Shown in pieces: positions 10,832 through 21,508 of a stretch of DNA of 50,720 bases. The stretch is from Saprolegnia diclina VS20 (taxonomy: Eukaryota > Oomycota > Saprolegniomycetes > Saprolegniales > Saprolegniaceae), in NCBI RefSeq assembly GCF_000281045.1, contig NW_008246068.1:316547-367266 (forward strand), given 5' to 3'. A program made the translations under genes and the position numbers. The notes under the pieces were generated by a model, which saw nothing but the letters and a program-made list of their open reading frames with translations, ran no database searches and was not told the origin of the DNA. Numbering within the stretch: the first letter of the stretch is position 1; each line of letters begins with the position of its first letter.

Positions 10832-11446
10832 ATGAACGTCTCGGTCCTCGACTGCTTCGCGGAGGTGGATTTGCTCCCGTCCACGCCGGCGGGCTGGCTG
10901 ATGCGCGACCTCCGCTCGCTCCTGGGTGCCGTCGGCGAGTTCCAACGGTCCACGCGGCCCGGCAGTCGTCTTGACTGGGCCAGAATCGCGACGATGCTTG
11001 CGCCCGACCTAGACAAGACGCCGTACGAGCTTCAGATCCGCTACAAGTGGATCGCGGACAAGGTGCGCCGCCGCCGCCAGCGCGAGGTGGCACGCGTCAC
11101 CGTCGTCAACGCCCGACCGGTCCGGTGCACGACACCCCACAGCGCCGATATTGCCGCGACGCGCAGCGGGTCTGTGTACGCGGTGACTCCCGGCCGGCCT
11201 CGCACCCGCTCGATTTCGCGTCCCGGCGGGATGCTCTCAACGCAACGCACGACCAAGGCTCGCAAGAAACGAAGCCCGAAAACCGCCAAGGTTTCTGGCC
11301 AGCCGCGCACCCAGTCGGTCAAGCTCGAGGCGTTCAAGACGAAGCCGGTCAAGACCGAATCGCTCCAGACAAAGTCGAAGGCGATCAAGGCGGAGACGGT
11401 CAACGTCGTCCGCGGCGTCAGCATGAAGCCAAAGGCCCCCCGATAG
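10832..11446 (+). CDS. Small basic protein of unknown function
   Basis: Intronless 204-residue open frame starting with ATG. Not recognised with confidence. The first third is mixed and contains a helix-rich stretch with spaced tryptophans and aromatics (LDWARIATMLAPDL ... LQIRYKWIADKVRRRRQRE), loosely like a Myb/SANT-type helix bundle. The second two thirds are strongly basic and Ser/Thr/Lys-rich with repeated KxKPVKTE, KTESLQTKSK and KAIKAETV phrases, as in DNA- or RNA-binding tails. A nuclear role is an inference from composition only. Codon use is like its neighbours. Confidence 0.55.
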   Translation: MNVSVLDCFAEVDLLPSTPAGWLMRDLRSLLGAVGEFQRSTRPGSRLDWARIATMLAPDLDKTPYELQIRYKWIADKVRRRRQREVARVTVVNARPVRCTTPHSADIAATRSGSVYAVTPGRPRTRSISRPGGMLSTQRTTKARKKRSPKTAKVSGQPRTQSVKLEAFKTKPVKTESLQTKSKAIKAETVNVVRGVSMKPKAPR

Positions 11447-12286
11447 GCTCGTCAGTAGTCTAGTCCAACGTGTAAGTGCTGCAACGACGCGTAAACCATG
11501 ATCGGACGGATTCATCGAGTGATTCACGAAATGGGGATGTTGAACGCGTCGTTTCTACGAAAGGCTCGACCAAAATAAGACTCAGGTACTAGTACACTAA
11601 GTTTAGTACTCTGCGATAAGATCTCAATGTGTTGGAACGTCGGCAGCCATGACGGCTTGCGAGCTCGAGGTCGCCCACCGGCAGCACATGACCCTGTCGG
11701 TCGTCGCTAGAATACGTGTACCACTAGGTACTTCAGTCGTCGGGCTCGGAGGAAGGATCCGTGGTTTGGTTGCACGTGGAAGCAGTGCTACATCAGCACA
11801 CCAAACGATCTACGGGTTTGTTTAATGTCGCCAGTTCAACAGGCGGGCTTCTTAAATGCGGGAACTACGTTTGGCGTGCTGCAGCAAGATGCAGTCACCG
11901 CCAATAATCACCAGGCGCGTCCTTGCCACACTCAAAGGAAGCGTCGTGGCGATGCTAGTCATCCGGATGATATCCGGAAGATACACCACCACCGATTCGT
12001 TGGCGCCAAATGCTTTTGGCTGAGAGCTAGCACGTGCGATTAAATCTTGATCTATCCACCCATCGAGCTGACTGGCGAGCCAACTAGCTACGAGTATCAC
12101 GTGAAAAAGCACAGATCGATCGACAGGCATTGGGCCAACAACCACCGACGATGCGATCGACCATCACTTATTCATGCATGAAGCCATACATTCATTCTGC
12201 TGTGCAAGATCGTGGCCCAGCGTCCGTCCAAGAGGGTTATTCAAAAGCGGCCAAGGGTCATTTTCGATTGCGCTACCTCGTCCACC
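11447..12286. other. Intergenic region upstream of paralogue A
   Basis: About 840 bases with no supported coding sequence. The right end carries an initiator-like site for the next gene; I saw no repeat or RNA gene. Confidence 0.4.
12258..12269 (+). promoter_or_regulatory. Initiator-like site of paralogue A
   Basis: TCATTTTCGATT lies 17 bases before the ATG at 12287 and closely resembles the sites in front of the AAAP transporter and paralogue B. It helps place the start at 12287 rather than at an upstream in-frame GTG. Confidence 0.45.
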
Positions 12287-13538
12287 ATGAGCCTCTCGAC
12301 GCTTTTCAACGATTCCATGTATTCCGAGGACGACGACGCGCGCTCTGCGAAGGCGCGCGTGGCTCGCATGGTGCATGACGCGCAGGCGCAAGCGTGGGCC
12401 CAAAGCGTCGGTCTCAGCTTCATGAACGTGACGTGGGAAGACTGCGCCCGCAGTAAAAACAGCTGCTGGGGCCCCTGCATCTCCGACATGACGCTCATCG
12501 TCGAGAAGACGCGCATGCCGGTCCTCCGCGTGCCCAACTTTGCAGGTAGACAACGTCCTCCACAACGCTCCTCATGGTACTTTTCAAATGTATAGACCCG
12601 ATCATGAGCATATCGACCAGCAAGATCTTTGTCACGGTCGGGAATGAGTCGCCGTACAGTAGCGCGCCCCGAAGCACGATTTCGCTCCAAGAGTACCTCG
12701 AAAACATCACCAAGTACACAGAGCTCGAGCACAGCTTGTTTGCGCCTGCCCACGACGACCACGCAGTGGTAATAACAGTGTACATGCTGATGTATCGCCC
12801 ACGGCATATTAGGTGAGCACGCAAGCCAGCTTTTTGCCCATCGAGAATGAGACCACTGCGTTCCACGTTGGCTTGTACAACTACCAGTCGACTGCGAACG
12901 ACCCGGCCGTGCTCGTCTTGGTGTGCACGGCCGCCGGCACAAGGTACAACGCGACACAATTTTCGGTTTGCAGATGTAGATCGAGTAGTGCTCAAGTCAT
13001 GACGGAGCGCGACGCGATCTTGTACAGCAATGAGCAGGGTCAAAAGCACACGTTTGTGGCCGAGCGCTTGTCGACACACCGCGCCAAGCGGGGCGTCACA
13101 TCGAAAGGCGCCATGACGGCGCGCGAAGAGGCGTGCAACTACGTCATGATCGTTCAAATTCCGCTCCAGCAAAAGCCGCCTCCGCCGCGTCGCCAGTACA
13201 GCAACTTGGCGTGCTACCACTGTGAAGAAGAAGAGTGCGAATTGGGTAGTTTTGAGTCGACGTTCGAGCGGCCCGACGTGGAAGAGGCCATGGTGAGCCT
13301 CGGCGACGCCCTCGGGCCGTTCCCAAAGCTGAGCCAGTTCAGCAAGGTGACCCGCGACGCGCGGTACCCGATTCGCGTGACGATCCAGTTCTACCAAGCG
13401 ACGAGCAACGGCGTCGTGACGCGCGAGATCGTCGAGCGTCTCTGCGACCGCATGGAGCAAGTCAAGGCCAACGCTACGTGGTGGGGCTCCCTTGTGTGCA
13501 AAGGCGGCTCGTTCTTTGGTGGCGGCAGTGACTACTAG
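12287..13538 (+). CDS. Unknown protein, paralogue A of a pair
   Basis: 370 residues from exons 12287-12545, 12596-12768, 12813-12943 and 12989-13538. I do not recognise the family. It is clearly homologous to 16951-18309: shared blocks are KxPVL near the first intron, FVTVGNE, LQEYLENITKYTxLE, a FHVGLYN strand, CTAAGTR, and PIRVTIQFY with NGVV near the C-terminus. No signal peptide or membrane helix is visible, so a cytosolic or nuclear protein is likely. Cysteines cluster as CYHCEEEEC in the last third. The first and last introns are in the same position and phase in both paralogues; the second (12769-12812) is absent from the partner. The start has a good ACCATGA context. Confidence 0.75.
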
Positions 13539-15298
13539 TTGCTAGCGTAGACTCGTTTTGAATGCGCAAATCGTCTACATTATGCAATGGGTTCAACCCT
13601 CGATAGCGAAAATTCAAGGCTGTAGAATTACAGGGGTGCGTGAGGCCAAATCCAACGCTCGCTGCTGAACGGAGAAGCCGAAACACCAACTTTCAAATTT
13701 TCAGATGAATTCCAAATGCACCATCGAGTGGCTATACATATTGTACCGTGCATTGTAGTAGTGACAGTACTAGTATACTGCCAGCGAGTTGGTGTACCTC
13801 CAAGCGCTTCGAGGGATACTACCCAGTGCGCCAAATAGGCAGCCGAGACAAATGGCGCGGTAGCGGCTCTGCACCGTGTCCATTGACAAAGCTCGTAGGC
13901 GTCAGTCCTTCGCGTTCCATCGCGATTGCTCCGGTCCGAGCCAGTCATACAAAGTTGATGAAAGGCACTCGTCGATGTGCTGTTTGCGTCACGGAAGCCG
14001 CCCGAAGGGCGAACCCTCAGCCCTAGCGCCAGCTGATGTCCCTTGCGGTTTTGACGCTGAGTCGCGACACAAGAGAAAGGTAGGTGCAAAGGCTTGCCTC
14101 GTTGCACTCGGCGTATCCCTGCAGCTTTCTCAACACAGCAGCGCGTCCAGGATACTCTCCGCTGACTGTGCTTCGTATATGTACTTTGCGTAAAAAAGTG
14201 ATTTAACAGTCGAGGGACTCTGCAGACGAGCGCCCAAGGTTCCATAAACAGACCAGGAATCCTTGGAGCGTCTTGGTGGGGCCGCGATGGCCACCATCGT
14301 CACGTACGGAAGATACTCTGGGTAACCACTCAAGCGCGTTTGCCACGTCATACTCAGAGTGCGAAATATGTGCCTCCGACTTGCTTCTGGCGCCGACCAG
14401 ATTGACTCGACTCGAAACGGAACGTGATTTCTGCATCTTGAAAGCACACTCGATCCTCCACGATGAAGCAGCACCCAGACGACGACGTCGAACGAGAGAA
14501 GAGCTGCCTGCTGTGTGTGTCTACGCCTGCCCCGAACAACGTCAACCAGATGTAAAAACCTGCGAGCGTACGCGGACCACAGTCTCAGTGGTCACCGTAT
14601 GGATTTGCCTTGTGTGCAACACCTCTATGCCAAAGATACTTATATGCGCCGACGACGAACGCAGCTCAGAGCTCGCAGCAAAGGTGAGCAGCGTGTCCGT
14701 TTCTACTAAGCGTCCTTCTTGACATGCCACGCTTCTCCATAGTCGTAGAGCTGTGGCGAGGTCCTTGGCTGCTGCATTTTCAATTGCAAAAGTTGAAGTG
14801 CGTTCACGTGCCCTTATCAGATGCTGCGAACCACCGCAGTGGTGGCGATCACCTCGGTGGCCGCCAAACATCAACGACGCAACCCAATGCCTCCCAACGC
14901 CCATCACGTTTCGGCAACTACGGCAACCAGCGGGTTCGTGCCAACCCATTTACAGGTCGACCCTTTACCCGTCCGGCAGCAGTGGCGCGCGCTCAAAATG
15001 GAAAATACGATAGCTACAGTACCGCACGCATCGCTGGCTTCCTGTCAGAGTCAAAGGGGTGTTCCAAGGTCGCTTATCGTAGCTTGAAGTGCGCCTTTCG
15101 ATCGTTGCACTTGGCCAGAAACAGAGGTGGCGGCGCCAAAGAAACTTCGTAACCCATTCGAAACAAGTGCCCGCGACGACCGCACATCGCGCCACGTGGT
15201 TCCATAGCGACGCCAAACGGGTGCAGGCCCAACCAAATGGCAACCGCCTTCGCCTCGGTTGCAGTTTTTCATTTTCGAATTGGCCATCGACACCAAGC
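13539..15298. other. Long intergenic region between paralogue A and the transporter
   Basis: About 1.75 kb. Several open frames of 90-200 codons occur on both strands, but their predicted proteins are compositionally random, mutually overlapping and without domains. I see no intact transposon, tRNA or long repeat. Codon use differs from the flanking genes, so I treat it as non-coding or decayed sequence. Confidence 0.45.
15269..15281 (+). promoter_or_regulatory. Initiator-like site of the AAAP transporter
   Basis: TCATTTTCGAATT, 17 bases before the ATG at 15299, differs by one base from the described oomycete initiator TCATTYYNCAWTT. It sits in a pyrimidine-rich stretch (GCAGTTTTTC) and implies a 5' leader of under 30 bases. 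Confidence 0.55.
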
Positions 15299-16711
15299 AT
15301 GGCATTCCTTACACTAGAAGACATGAAGATTGTCGTGTCGCTTGTCTGCTGCTGCCTCGGCGTCGGTAGTCTCGGCCTCGCCGGCAACTACGCCCGCGCC
15401 GGCTATTTCGCGGCCACAATCGCCTTCATCTTGATGGCGATCATCAACACGTACGCGACGTGGTGTCTCTGCAAGGTGCTCGTCGTCGCGCCCAAGTCCA
15501 TTCTGACGCTCGGCGACCTTGGCGACTGGTGCTTTGGCCGCGTTGGCAAGTATTTTTCGCTGATTTTCCAGTGCCTTCTCTGCGCCATGTACCCGATCGT
15601 GTACCTCGTGCTCGGCGGTACGCTGCTCACGACGCTCTTTCCCATGTCGTTTTCCCAAACGACGTGGCTGATCCTCATGGCCATCACGCTTCTTCCAGTC
15701 TGCCTCGTGCCAACGATGAAGGAAGGCGCGGGCATGGCCCTCGCCGGCGGCCTCGCGACCGTCCTCGCCGATGGTATTGCGCTCGCGCTCCTCATCACCA
15801 ACATGGAGGACGTCAACCCGACTGGCATTTCGCCGCCGTCGCCGGACATTAATTTTACGAGCGTCACGACCGTTTTTGGCAACCTCGCCTTTGCGTATGG
15901 CGCGTGCATGATCATCCCGTCGCTGACGCACGAGCACACGCGGCCAGAGCGCATGCCGCGCATCTCGCTTGTCGCGCAGGGCATCATCACCTTCTTCTTC
16001 TTTACTGTGGCGCTTCTCGGCGTCTTTTCGGCCGGCTGCCAAACACCCAACAACCTGTTGTTTGCGATATCGGGCTCGAAGCTCGGCTTCTCGGCCTCGC
16101 GCGGCTATGTCGTGCTCGCGTTCCTCTTCATGCAGTTTCACATTACGATCGCATTCGCCGTCATCTTCTTCCCGGTCTTCCAGATCCTCGAGCGCCTCGT
16201 GCTCGGGTTGCACAAGGACCGTGACATGGTGCTCGAGAAGGAAGTGCAGACGCCGGCGCTCGACGACGACGTGGAGAGCGCGACCTTTGGTGCGGTCGTC
16301 GACGCCGGTCCGCGCGAAGAAGTCAACGCGTACAAGGCCCCCGGGTCGTACTTTAAGGCTTCGCTCGTGCGCACGGCGCTCATTGCCGTCTGTGTCGTCA
16401 TTGCCGTCATCTGGAAGGACCATCTGAACGCGCTCGTCGACTTTGTCGGAGCGTCGGCGTCGGCGCTCGTCAACATGATCCTCCCGATGCTCTTTTACCT
16501 GAAGACCTTCTGGCCGTCGATCAAGTGGCCGGAAAAGATCTTTGCGTTCGTGTGCATCCTCATCGCTGTCTTCCTCGGCGTGTACGTCTCGATTCAAACG
16601 GGCAAGGACTTGTTCGCGCCCGAGACGGCGGACCCGAAGATCCTCTTCCCGCTCTGCCCGGCCGAGTTCCAACAAGTCGTCTTCACCAACACGACCTACT
16701 ACCACTACTAG
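15299..16711 (+). CDS. Amino acid transporter, AAAP family
   Basis: Integral membrane permease of 470 residues, single exon, of the amino acid/auxin permease type; it would move neutral or other amino acids across the plasma or vacuolar membrane, substrate not predictable. Seen: about 10-11 hydrophobic helices. Helix 1 carries the glycine-rich family signature CCCLGVGSLGLAGNYARAG, helix 2 follows with an NTYATW motif, a cytosolic loop contains HEHTRPERMPR, and the helix with FGNLAFAYGACMIIPSL matches the family's conserved FAF/FAYG segment. An acidic soluble loop (about residues 305-345) precedes the last helices. Length is normal for the family. The start follows an initiator-like site at 15269-15281. 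A long open frame on the opposite strand is a shadow. Confidence 0.92.
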   Translation: MAFLTLEDMKIVVSLVCCCLGVGSLGLAGNYARAGYFAATIAFILMAIINTYATWCLCKVLVVAPKSILTLGDLGDWCFGRVGKYFSLIFQCLLCAMYPIVYLVLGGTLLTTLFPMSFSQTTWLILMAITLLPVCLVPTMKEGAGMALAGGLATVLADGIALALLITNMEDVNPTGISPPSPDINFTSVTTVFGNLAFAYGACMIIPSLTHEHTRPERMPRISLVAQGIITFFFFTVALLGVFSAGCQTPNNLLFAISGSKLGFSASRGYVVLAFLFMQFHITIAFAVIFFPVFQILERLVLGLHKDRDMVLEKEVQTPALDDDVESATFGAVVDAGPREEVNAYKAPGSYFKASLVRTALIAVCVVIAVIWKDHLNALVDFVGASASALVNMILPMLFYLKTFWPSIKWPEKIFAFVCILIAVFLGVYVSIQTGKDLFAPETADPKILFPLCPAEFQQVVFTNTTYYHY

Positions 16712-16921
16712 TGTGCAACCCCAATGTCAAGTCTTCTGTGCAATATATCACGGCTGTTGTTGTCTCCATGGCTTTGTTTTGTTTGCGTGCTGCCACGTCA
16801 TCAAGTCAACCGCCGGTTCTATTGAATTACACAGTTTTACGCAGAGGTAAAAGAGGTTATTGAGTCTCTGAAAAGACATAAGTGCAAAATGACGGTCGTG
16901 GTGCAAACATGACAAAATGTG

Positions 16922-16934
16922 TCATTTTCAAATT
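16922..16934 (+). promoter_or_regulatory. Initiator-like site of paralogue B
   Basis: TCATTTTCAAATT, 16 bases before ATG 16951. It overlaps the region of the earlier in-frame ATG at 16909, so if it is the transcription start the protein begins at 16951. Confidence 0.5.
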
Positions 16935-16950
16935 GCCACGTGCTGCACAC

Positions 16951-18309
16951 ATGACCAAGTACAGCGTCGTGTCGACACGCGTGATGCAGCTCGTCGAAGA
17001 GGCCGAGGCGCAAGCTAACGCGGCAGCGTGCGGGCTCCGCTTCGAAAGCGGCTCGTGGGACGCAGTGGTCGCCGCTTCGACCCCGCTCGCGACGCTCGTT
17101 GTGGGCACACAAAAGCTGCCGGTCCTCAAGCGCCTTGACGATACTAGTACAGTTGCATGTGTTCGAATCGGTGCAGATGACATAGCCCATCTCCTAGTGC
17201 ATTGCCACCGGACACGCGACGTTGTCGTGACCGTCGGCAACGAGGCGGCCGCGCCCTTGACCACGCTGCCGCTCGCGACGTACTTGCAGGATATTTCAAA
17301 GTACACCTCACTCAAGACGAGCGTGCTTCTCGACAGAGAGGACGACCGCGTCATTGTGCGTACGCAGACATGCATGCTGCCGGTGGTCGACGGCCGGGCC
17401 ACGTGCTTCCACGTCGGTCTTCGAACTGACGCCACTGCCGAGCTCGTCCTGCTCTGCACCGAAGAAGGCACAAGGTACTGAATCTGCTGGCTGTCTCTGC
17501 AAGAGCAAACGTAGCAATTCCGTAGTGCACATGTCGTGCAGCGCGGAGAGTCGGCGCTCTATGTCAACGACCACGGCACGCGGCGTACGCTGGTGACCAA
17601 CCCCAAGCTTCGCCCGGTTGTGACGATCGTCCAAATACCAATCACGGAGACAAAGACGTTGCAGTCCGGCGCAACGGCACGTCGCACCCCCTTTTTCAAC
17701 CCATTTCTACCCGACGGGCCGCAGAACCGGCGAGATTGGCCAGCACCACAAAGTCCGACGTTGCCCGAGCTTGGACCCCGTCAGCCCGACTATTGGCCAT
17801 GCCTTCCACAATGCGATCCTGCGGCCCCCCAATACCACCCGACAACCCCCGCGTACTCCCCCAGTATGTCTCTGGTCGACCCTGCTACCCCATCGAATGT
17901 CCCAACAGCTCCAGCCTACGTCCCAACTTTGCCAGCCTATGTGCCACCTACAGTGCCAACGACTTCAGCCTTTGTCCCAACTGAACCGAGCCCGACGTAT
18001 GATTCGCCACGGCGCATTGAAGCACCTCTGACGGTCGCACCGCCGTCAATGGCTCTTCCGAACGCCATTGCTGCGAGCTACGCCCCAAGTCCGGTGTACT
18101 ACGCTACTGGTCCTTCTTCGGACGCAACGGTGGGCGTCGCCGTCGGCGCCTTCCCGAGCCTCACCGGCCGAACCATTGAACGTGATATTGCGTCTCCCAT
18201 TCGCGTCACAGTGCAGTATTGCTACCCAACGACCGACGGCGTCGTGTCGTCAGCGTCCATGCGCGAGATGGCTGAGAGGATGCGTTCATGCGAGACGCTC
18301 ACCATGTAA
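16951..18309 (+). CDS. Unknown protein, paralogue B of a pair
   Basis: 422 residues from exons 16951-17146, 17186-17474 and 17526-18309. The first intron is 39 bases, a multiple of three without stop, and could be overlooked. It is the homologue of 12287-13538: VVVTVGNE, LATYLQDISKYTSLK, CFHVGL, CTEEGTR and PIRVTVQY are shared. Unlike paralogue A it lacks the middle intron. It also has a long inserted Pro/Thr/Tyr-rich region (roughly residues 215-340) with repeated PTxPAYVPT-like phrases where A has a short charged stretch. No signal peptide or membrane span. Function unknown. The two genes flank the AAAP transporter, and kinesin C starts about 120 bases downstream. An upstream in-frame ATG at 16909 would add 14 residues. 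Confidence 0.75.
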
Positions 18310-18432
18310 TTTGCCTTGCCAATAACATCAATCTATCAACTTGCGAATGTGCGAAAATGCGTGCATCCAACGTTTCAACTGCCAACTGTGGCAGCGAGCC
18401 AACGGCATCGAGCGCTGGAACATCATCTCGAG

Positions 18433-19878
18433 ATGGTGGCGCCCCGCGTAACCAAGCGAGACGACGACTGTCGCCCGCGGCGCCGACGCTCCCCCGTCGT
18501 GCGTCGGCGGTCCCATCCAAGTCCGTCGACGAGCCCTGAGAAACCACTCCGAAAGGTGCGGTCATGCCCCCCAACCGAGAGTAGTGTGCTTGCCGACCAC
18601 GACATCGTCTCGACATTTGTACGACTGCGCCCGTCGTCCTCCTCCGCCCCAATTCTCGCCTGCACACAAACAACAACCAAGGACGGTGTGTCCATCGAAG
18701 TAGCTCGAGCCACAGGCGAGAAGCGCGCGTTTCTCATCGATGGGATCTTGGACGCTACCGCCACCCAAGACGATGTCTTTGACGCAGTGGGTCGTCCGGT
18801 TGTCGACCGCCTTCTCGCTGGCAGCAACAGCAGTCTCTTCACGTACGGTCAAACCGGGTCTGGCAAGACGTATACGATGCTCGGCGCGGTCGAGGGCCCC
18901 GACCGCGGGCTCCTCGCCCGGGTCTTGCAGGCGCTGCTGACAAAAGCACCGGTCAGCGATATCTCTTGGTGGCTTGTCGGTTAAATGGTTTGGCTGGCGT
19001 AGGACGCTGTGTACAACGTCTCGTACTTTGAAATCTACGGCGACAAGGTCCACGACCTCCTCGATAATGCGCACAGTCGCGCCAAGTGCGTGCGGGAAGA
19101 CACCCAGCTGGGTACCGTTTTTGTGCAAGACCTCGTGTCGCGGACCGTGCGCTCGAGCGCCGAGGCAAATGCGCTGCTGCAGCTCGGCGCCAAGCACCGC
19201 CGGGTCGGCAGCACGGCCATGAACCGCGACAGCTCTCGGTCCCACGCGATCCTTCAGATGACGCTCACGCAGGCCTGCTTCCAGAGCGTCTTGTACTGTG
19301 TCGATCTCGCGGGCTCCGAGACCCACACCGGCGCAAGCGTCCACGAGGTTTTGATACAAAATGACTCGAAAACGTCGTCGTCTCAGGGATTGTAGGCAAC
19401 GCAAATCAACAAGTCGCTGTCGTGCCTCGCCAACGTCATCACCGCGCTCGTCGATGTCTCGAACGGGACGCATCGGCATATACCCTACCGCGACTCAAAG
19501 CTCACGTTCCTGCTGCGGGACGCGCTCACCGCCAAGACGACCATTGTCGCAACGATCTCGTCGGACGCACGCCACGTCACTGAAACACTTGCGACATTGC
19601 AGTTTGTGCAGCGCGCCAAGTGCATACGTGGCGCGGCGGGAGACGAGAGCCACCTCGGCAACAAGAACAGTGTGCAACGATTGGCGCAGCCACAACGCCA
19701 CACGCTTGAAAAGGCGACTTTGGCGCAGTCGGCGCCAAGTACGACCGACATTGGCGTTCAGACATGTCTGCCCGCTCTCACCACGCCCTCGAGCGCTACG
19801 ACTAGTGTCGCGCTAAGTGTTGGCTTCGCTCTCTGCTTGGGCATCCTGTGCTGGCACCGCTGGCGCCGTCGGCCGTAG
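18433..19878 (+). CDS. Kinesin motor protein C with C-terminal membrane helix
   Basis: 448 residues from exons 18433-18951, 19003-19347 and 19396-19878. Motor features: Walker A GQTGSGKT at 139-146, NVSYFEIYGDKVHDLL, switch I NRDSSRSH, switch [29 protein letters not shown] and [13 protein letters not shown]. It resembles the two kinesins at the left of the window, but the loop after LLRDAL lacks the GGNS of GGNSKTT, and the segment after DLAGSE is shortened. There is almost no coiled coil. The protein ends with a hydrophobic helix (about 425-441, SVALSVGFALCLGILCW) followed by HRWRRRP, as in a tail-anchored membrane protein. The first 50 residues are rich in Arg/Ser/Pro. Predicted to tether a motor to an organelle membrane; direction and cargo unknown. 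Confidence 0.85.
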
Positions 19879-21508
19879 CTTCTCGGATGCACACCGCCTG
19901 GAAAATTTCAAGTTGGTCGATTCGGCGGGTCAACGTTCCTGAGTGCCGGTGTCGCTGAGGTACCCACCGCACGTGCACAAGATGGCCTCGATTTCACGTG
20001 GTCGTGAATACAAACAAATGAATCGTAGCTTCGCAAGAACGCTTTCATTCGTTGTTTGGTTGCCTCGACAAGGCGGCGTTAGGGTCCTCAAAGATAAAAA
20101 CCTATGGACTGCTACAGAGTTATGGCGTCGCGGGCTCCGATTTGCAGTTGCGAGCGCACCGACAGCGTGTCGAAAGTGCGCCCCGCGACGCGCACGAGAC
20201 GCAGCTGTCGAGTTCGAGCGAGAATGACAGTCAAGAGGCGTCCCTTGATGACTTGGGCGACGACAGCAGCGATGAAGAGCGTGCGCTGATGGCAGTGCGA
20301 GATGCAGAGTTAGGCGCGCAGCTGACTCGACTCCCTTCGGATAAATACGTGCATCCGGAAGATCGCGCCTGCTCGACCTGCTTCGCGCCCATTGCCAAAG
20401 CCTGGCATTTACATAATATTGTAGAAGCGGGTTCTACCAGCCCGCCCGCTTGTGATCGGTTGCTACGACGAGGTCAAGGCGTGAACGGTGTGCTGACGTC
20501 CGAGTTGACTTGCTGGGACGAGACATTGCCCACTGGACGACACACCATCGTGGCTACGTCCCGCCCAACGGTCGTGCGAACATCGACGCAACACGTCAAT
20601 ATATTTTGTTTGCGTGATGACGTGGGAGGCAGCCGCTCAAGCCGTGGCGCAGTCTTTGTACCTCCTCCCAAAAGCGACCTTTGGACGCCGTCTCAGCGAC
20701 GGACGCTCGCAACTCAACGGTCCTTGCATCGTCTGCCGCCACCCGGCCTGCACCGCTCGGTAGCGCCGCGGCGGCTCCGACGCCGTCCAAACGCCGTGCG
20801 TCGCCAACGCATGACGAGGGTTTCAAGCGAGCTCGGGTCGATGGTGAGCTCGACGAGTTGATTCGGACGGCACCCACGCTCACCCGGCACATGAAGTCGG
20901 AGCTGGACTCGCTGGGCGTTGATCGGTGGCAGTGGCGTGTTGAGTACTGCGGTCTTCCACGCCATATCCCAAGCGCATGCGCAAGTCTTTCTCACGATGC
21001 CAGTCGAGGCCAACTCTACACTCCACTCGATCGAGCCACGACGCTAAAGCCGCGCCGAATCTTGGACTTGCAGCTCCAAAGGCATTGTTGTGAGCCGCTT
21101 GATCCCACTCGAGTGGGTGCCAGTCGTGTCAACGGTACACGAAAGCACGTGTCGGACAGGCGGGCCAGAAATCGACGGCACAAGGCATTTCTCGTGTTGC
21201 TATCGCACAACTGGGCCACGACCAACTCGGCAACCGCGCTCAATATCAACGCCAATCGTCGCCAAGGGTTCACTCGTTGTCGACTCAATTTGACGGGCAC
21301 CAAAAACCCTCAAGTGTCCTGCCGAGATCAAGTCGTGGTTTGACCTCGATAACAACGTCGGGTTATAGTCTTAAACTGCTGGCCGTGGCCGAGTCTCCTC
21401 GTCTCTGCGACGTAGTTGTACCGGACGCCACTCGCTCTCGAGGCCAAAGTAAATAAGGGCGTTTGTTGATAGGCAATTTCGTCTCATCGAGTTAAATAAG
21501 GTGCGATC
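19879..21508. other. Intergenic region with possible remnant coding segments
   Basis: About 1.6 kb. Two stretches look protein-like by composition: near 20180-20430 an acidic Ser-rich segment (SSSENDSQEASLDDLGDD) followed by CSTCFAPIAKAWHLH, and near 20690-20930 an Ala/Pro/Arg segment followed by LDELIRTAPTLTRH. They are in different frames, neither opens with a good ATG, and I cannot join them with convincing splice sites. This could be a decayed or poorly resolved gene; no family recognised. Confidence 0.3.

Noticed and set aside
15314-16705. Open frame of 463 codons opposite the AAAP transporter
   Set aside because: Shadow of the transporter; strongly Arg/Glu/Asp/His-biased with no domain, no proper start.
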